Source of the DNA: Gryganskiella cystojenkinii
Taxonomy: Eukaryota > Mortierellomycota > Mortierellomycetes > Mortierellales > Mortierellaceae
Direction of reading: 5' to 3'
Length of the DNA stretch: 30,928 nucleotides
Assembly (NCBI GenBank): GCA_015852425.1
Contig: JAAAIG010000026.1
Coordinates: 46,584-77,511, forward strand
Positions within the stretch are counted from its first letter, which is position 1; each line of letters opens with the position of its first letter. This document shows, in pieces, positions 30,859-30,928 of the stretch. The translations under genes were made by a program, and so were the position numbers. The notes below the pieces were generated by a model that was not told the origin of the DNA, made no database searches, and saw only the letters and a list, made by a program, of their open reading frames with translations.

Positions 30859-30928
30859 TTTGCTCAAGAGCCATTTTTGCTCCCTAGCTTCCTCAACACG
30901 CGGGAGAAAATTGTAGACAGTTCGTTAG
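30859..30928. other. 3' flank to window edge
   Basis: Seventy bases after the secreted-protein stop, presumably its 3' UTR. Nothing recognisable. Confidence 0.4.

Noticed and set aside
1..30928. Biosynthetic cluster, transposon, viral insertion, CRISPR or other mobile system
   Set aside because: The genes are unrelated in function. I saw no transposase, reverse transcriptase, integrase, terminal repeats or repeat-spacer array on either strand.

Overview
The window is nuclear DNA from a filamentous, intron-rich fungus. The nine genes I could assemble contain 31 GT-AG introns, mostly 80-150 bases long and often with a CTAAC-like branch site. Their starts are preceded by long CT-rich leaders, and the intergenic DNA is full of A/T homopolymers. 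The gene content includes a UBE2Z-type E2 (to my knowledge absent from budding yeast), a MOT1-type molybdate transporter, CDC37 and the TFIIIC subunit Tfc4. Together with the leader style, this suggests an early-diverging fungus, perhaps a Mortierella-like Mucoromycota. That placement is inference, not proof.

Layout. 1-842 (+): the last exon of an ABC1/UbiB (ADCK1/Cqd2-like) mitochondrial atypical kinase. 1246-3717 (-): a ten-exon UBE2Z-type ubiquitin-conjugating enzyme followed by a second, degenerate E2 fold. 3718-5550: a 1.8 kb divergent promoter region. 5551-7141 (+): a two-exon MOT1-family molybdate transporter. 8462-9094 (+): a small intronless coiled-coil protein of unknown function. 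9095-10785: convergent intergenic DNA with a doubtful signal-peptide-like ORF and a tRNA-like remnant. 10786-12825 (-): a long, mostly disordered protein with two short ordered-looking motifs. 14134-15959 (+): CDC37, the Hsp90 co-chaperone. 16368-22018 (+): an unusually long Tfc4 (TFIIIC TPR subunit). 23686-29106 (+): an eight-exon P2-type cation ATPase with a long N-terminal extension that contains an EF-hand-like loop. 30319-30858 (+): a three-exon small secreted cysteine-containing protein.

The genes do not form a pathway or cluster. They are mainly housekeeping genes (coenzyme Q/mitochondrial lipid, ubiquitin, molybdate uptake, chaperone, Pol III transcription, cation transport), with three poorly known proteins between or after them. 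I see no transposon, CRISPR array, biosynthetic cluster or defence system. The strongest points for a second look are the catalytic-plus-pseudo-E2 tandem protein, the N-terminal extension of the ATPase, and the small secreted protein. All gene models were assembled by hand from reading frame, splice sites and family motifs. Every multi-exon model closes in frame (total lengths divisible by three).
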